From Rhodobacteraceae bacterium EL53 (GTDB lineage Bacteria > Pseudomonadota > Alphaproteobacteria > Rhodobacterales > Rhodobacteraceae), in the NCBI GenBank assembly GCA_900313015.1, contig OMPR01000014.1:186001-250000 (forward strand): a DNA stretch of 64,000 bases, given 5' to 3'. A program made the translations under genes and the position numbers. Below are positions 62,701 to 64,000 of this stretch, one piece after another. The notes beneath the pieces are model-generated. The model saw only the letters and a list, made by a program, of their open reading frames with translations. It did not search any database and was not told where the DNA came from. Each line of letters opens with the position of its first letter. The first letter of the stretch is position 1.

Positions 62701-64000
62701 TTAACTGGCTTGCGCAAGCAGGGAAGCGTTGCCGCCTGCAGCTGTGGTATCGACGCAAATATGACGCTCCAAATGGCAACGGTCTCCGAAATCTTCACCA
62801 TTGATCAGCGGGATCAACGCTCCGTCCCGTGCAGCCAAGACTGTCCGCAGTTCGCGCAAGCTGCTTTCATTTGCCCAAGACACAACCGCATCAAAGCCAG
62901 ACAGAGTCCCGAGTTGATCTGGCGTGAGCATCCCATCAACATCCGCTTCCCCCTGCGCACCAGGCGCGATGACAACAGCCCCACATCCATGGGCGCGTGC
63001 TATCTGCGCTTGGTTTTGCGCGGCCTCTAATGTGGGACCAAGACAGAGGAACACACCCCGCCCATACGTCGAAAGCACATTGGATTCACCGGTAGGTCCG
63101 GGCAGCTGCAGGCGGCTGATGGCAGTGCGTGACGGACGTGGTGTCTTGTCTATCGCTGCCTGTATCTTGGCTTGATCTGTGACCGGTCCAGTTGGCATCG
63201 AGAAGGCGAGCGATTTTTCAGATGCAAAGCGTTTTACATAAGATGGCCCGCCCGCCTTGGGCCCCGTGCCAGATAAGCCCTCACCCCCAAACGGTTGGCT
63301 GCCAACAATCGCGCCAATTTGATTGCGGTTGATGTACATATTCCCGACATTCAGCTGCGATGTGACCTGTTCAATCCGATCATCAATGCGAGAGTGCATT
63401 CCAAACGTCAGACCAAACCCAGTTGCATTGATGGCGTTTACCACTTTGTCCAAATCAGCGGCTTTGTAAGTCGCCACATGCATGACCGGGCCAAAGACTT
63501 CTTTCTCAAGATCCGCGATACCGGACACCTTTAGGACAGTTGGCGCGACAAAGGTCCCGTTTGTCGGAACGTTCAATTCCTTCAGAACCCGGTTTTGAAC
63601 GCGCGCGTCTTTAATGTAGTCCATGATCTCGTCTTGTGCCCCGGCATTGATAACAGGGCCGACGTCGGTCGCAAGATCCCAGGGGTTTCCAACAACCAGC
63701 TCATCCATTGCGCCATACAGCATCTCAAGGAACGGCGCGGCGACGTCTTCTTGCACATACAGCAGTCGCAATGCCGAACAGCGTTGACCCGCAGACTGAA
63801 ACGCCGATGCTACGATGTCTTTGATTGCCTGCTCGGGCAGGGCGGTGCTGTCCACGATCATCGCATTCAGCCCCCCGGTTTCTGCAATCAAAGGCGCACT
63901 GGGGGTAATTTCATTCGCCATGGCACGGTTGATGGTCTGAGCCGTCTGCGTAGACCCGGTAAAACAAACACCCTTGATGCGTGGATCTGAGGTCACACGT
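62701..64000 (-). CDS. putA: PutA, C-terminal part (P5C dehydrogenase domain), partial
   Basis: The frame runs off the right edge; only about the last 430 residues are present. They hold the end of the delta-1-pyrroline-5-carboxylate dehydrogenase domain: FTGSTQTAQTINRAMA, AETGGLNAMIVDSTALPEQ (catalytic Glu) and SAGQRCSALRLLYVQED (catalytic Cys), then EVFGPVMHVATY, QPFGGEGLSGTGPKAGGP, followed by the extra C-terminal region found in bifunctional PutA. It oxidises glutamate-semialdehyde to glutamate with NAD. Whether the proline-dehydrogenase half is intact lies outside the window. The in-frame GTG at 63996 is internal. Confidence 0.9.
   Translation of the reverse strand, partial: RVTSDPRIKGVCFTGSTQTAQTINRAMANEITPSAPLIAETGGLNAMIVDSTALPEQAIKDIVASAFQSAGQRCSALRLLYVQEDVAAPFLEMLYGAMDELVVGNPWDLATDVGPVINAGAQDEIMDYIKDARVQNRVLKELNVPTNGTFVAPTVLKVSGIADLEKEVFGPVMHVATYKAADLDKVVNAINATGFGLTFGMHSRIDDRIEQVTSQLNVGNMYINRNQIGAIVGSQPFGGEGLSGTGPKAGGPSYVKRFASEKSLAFSMPTGPVTDQAKIQAAIDKTPRPSRTAISRLQLPGPTGESNVLSTYGRGVFLCLGPTLEAAQNQAQIARAHGCGAVVIAPGAQGEADVDGMLTPDQLGTLSGFDAVVSWANESSLRELRTVLAARDGALIPLINGEDFGDRCHLERHICVDTTAAGGNASLLAQAS

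Overview
The window looks like chromosomal DNA of a marine Rhodobacteraceae (Roseobacter-group) alphaproteobacterium. This is inferred from moderate-to-high GC, tight operons with ATGA and TGATG stop/start overlaps, many GTG starts, abundant TRAP, TTT and ABC solute importers, and a pobA/pca aromatic module beside a PcaQ-type LysR regulator. No rRNA, tRNA, CRISPR array, insertion sequence or integrase was seen. The gene content is almost wholly catabolic and transport-related: several self-contained uptake-plus-degradation operons, each with its own local regulator.

Left part (1-12.1 kb): a small unknown gene, an AT-richer LicD-type gene and a RidA gene precede a long plus-strand operon. It encodes a TRAP transporter (DctP, DctQ, DctM), an acyl-CoA ligase, an EamA exporter, a TetR regulator, a YtcJ-like amidohydrolase and a CobW-family GTPase, followed by an enoyl-CoA hydratase. 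A palindrome sits just ahead of the TRAP genes.

12.5-21.8 kb: two ThDP-dependent decarboxylase/ligase-type enzymes flank a GntR regulator and an Asp/Glu-racemase-superfamily protein. A shared CTGTATAC element precedes both gntR and the second ThDP gene. Next to them lies pobA-pcaC-pcaH-pcaG (4-hydroxybenzoate to ring-cleaved protocatechuate) with divergent pcaQ. pcaB and pcaD are not here.

21.8-33.3 kb: a LysR-controlled plus-strand operon with a polar amino-acid ABC importer, class III aminotransferase, two-subunit 3-oxoacid CoA-transferase, two M20 amidohydrolases and an alanine racemase, and a GlxA-type regulator at its far end. This looks like a complete pathway for an unidentified N-acylated or D-amino compound.

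33.3-40.2 kb: a DUF1190 lipoprotein and glutathionylspermidine-synthase-like pair, then a compact arsenate-resistance operon (ArsR-ArsC fusion, GAPDH, ArsJ) whose operator overlaps the first gene's start, then an exonuclease and a quinone oxidoreductase.

40.2-54.4 kb: a LuxR-type regulator divergent from a polyamine ABC transporter and aminotransferase operon, with repeated ATACCCC half-sites between them. Then a minus-strand GMC oxidoreductase, acyl-CoA synthetase and TetR set, and a tripartite tricarboxylate transporter set headed by MarR.

54.5-64 kb: an FGly-type sulfatase/phosphonate-monoester-hydrolase homologue divergent from marR, a DUF255 thioredoxin-fold gene broken by a one-base frameshift at a T6 run, a stand-alone single-module NRPS (C-A-PCP-TE), and the C-terminal part of a PutA-type proline catabolism enzyme running off the right edge.
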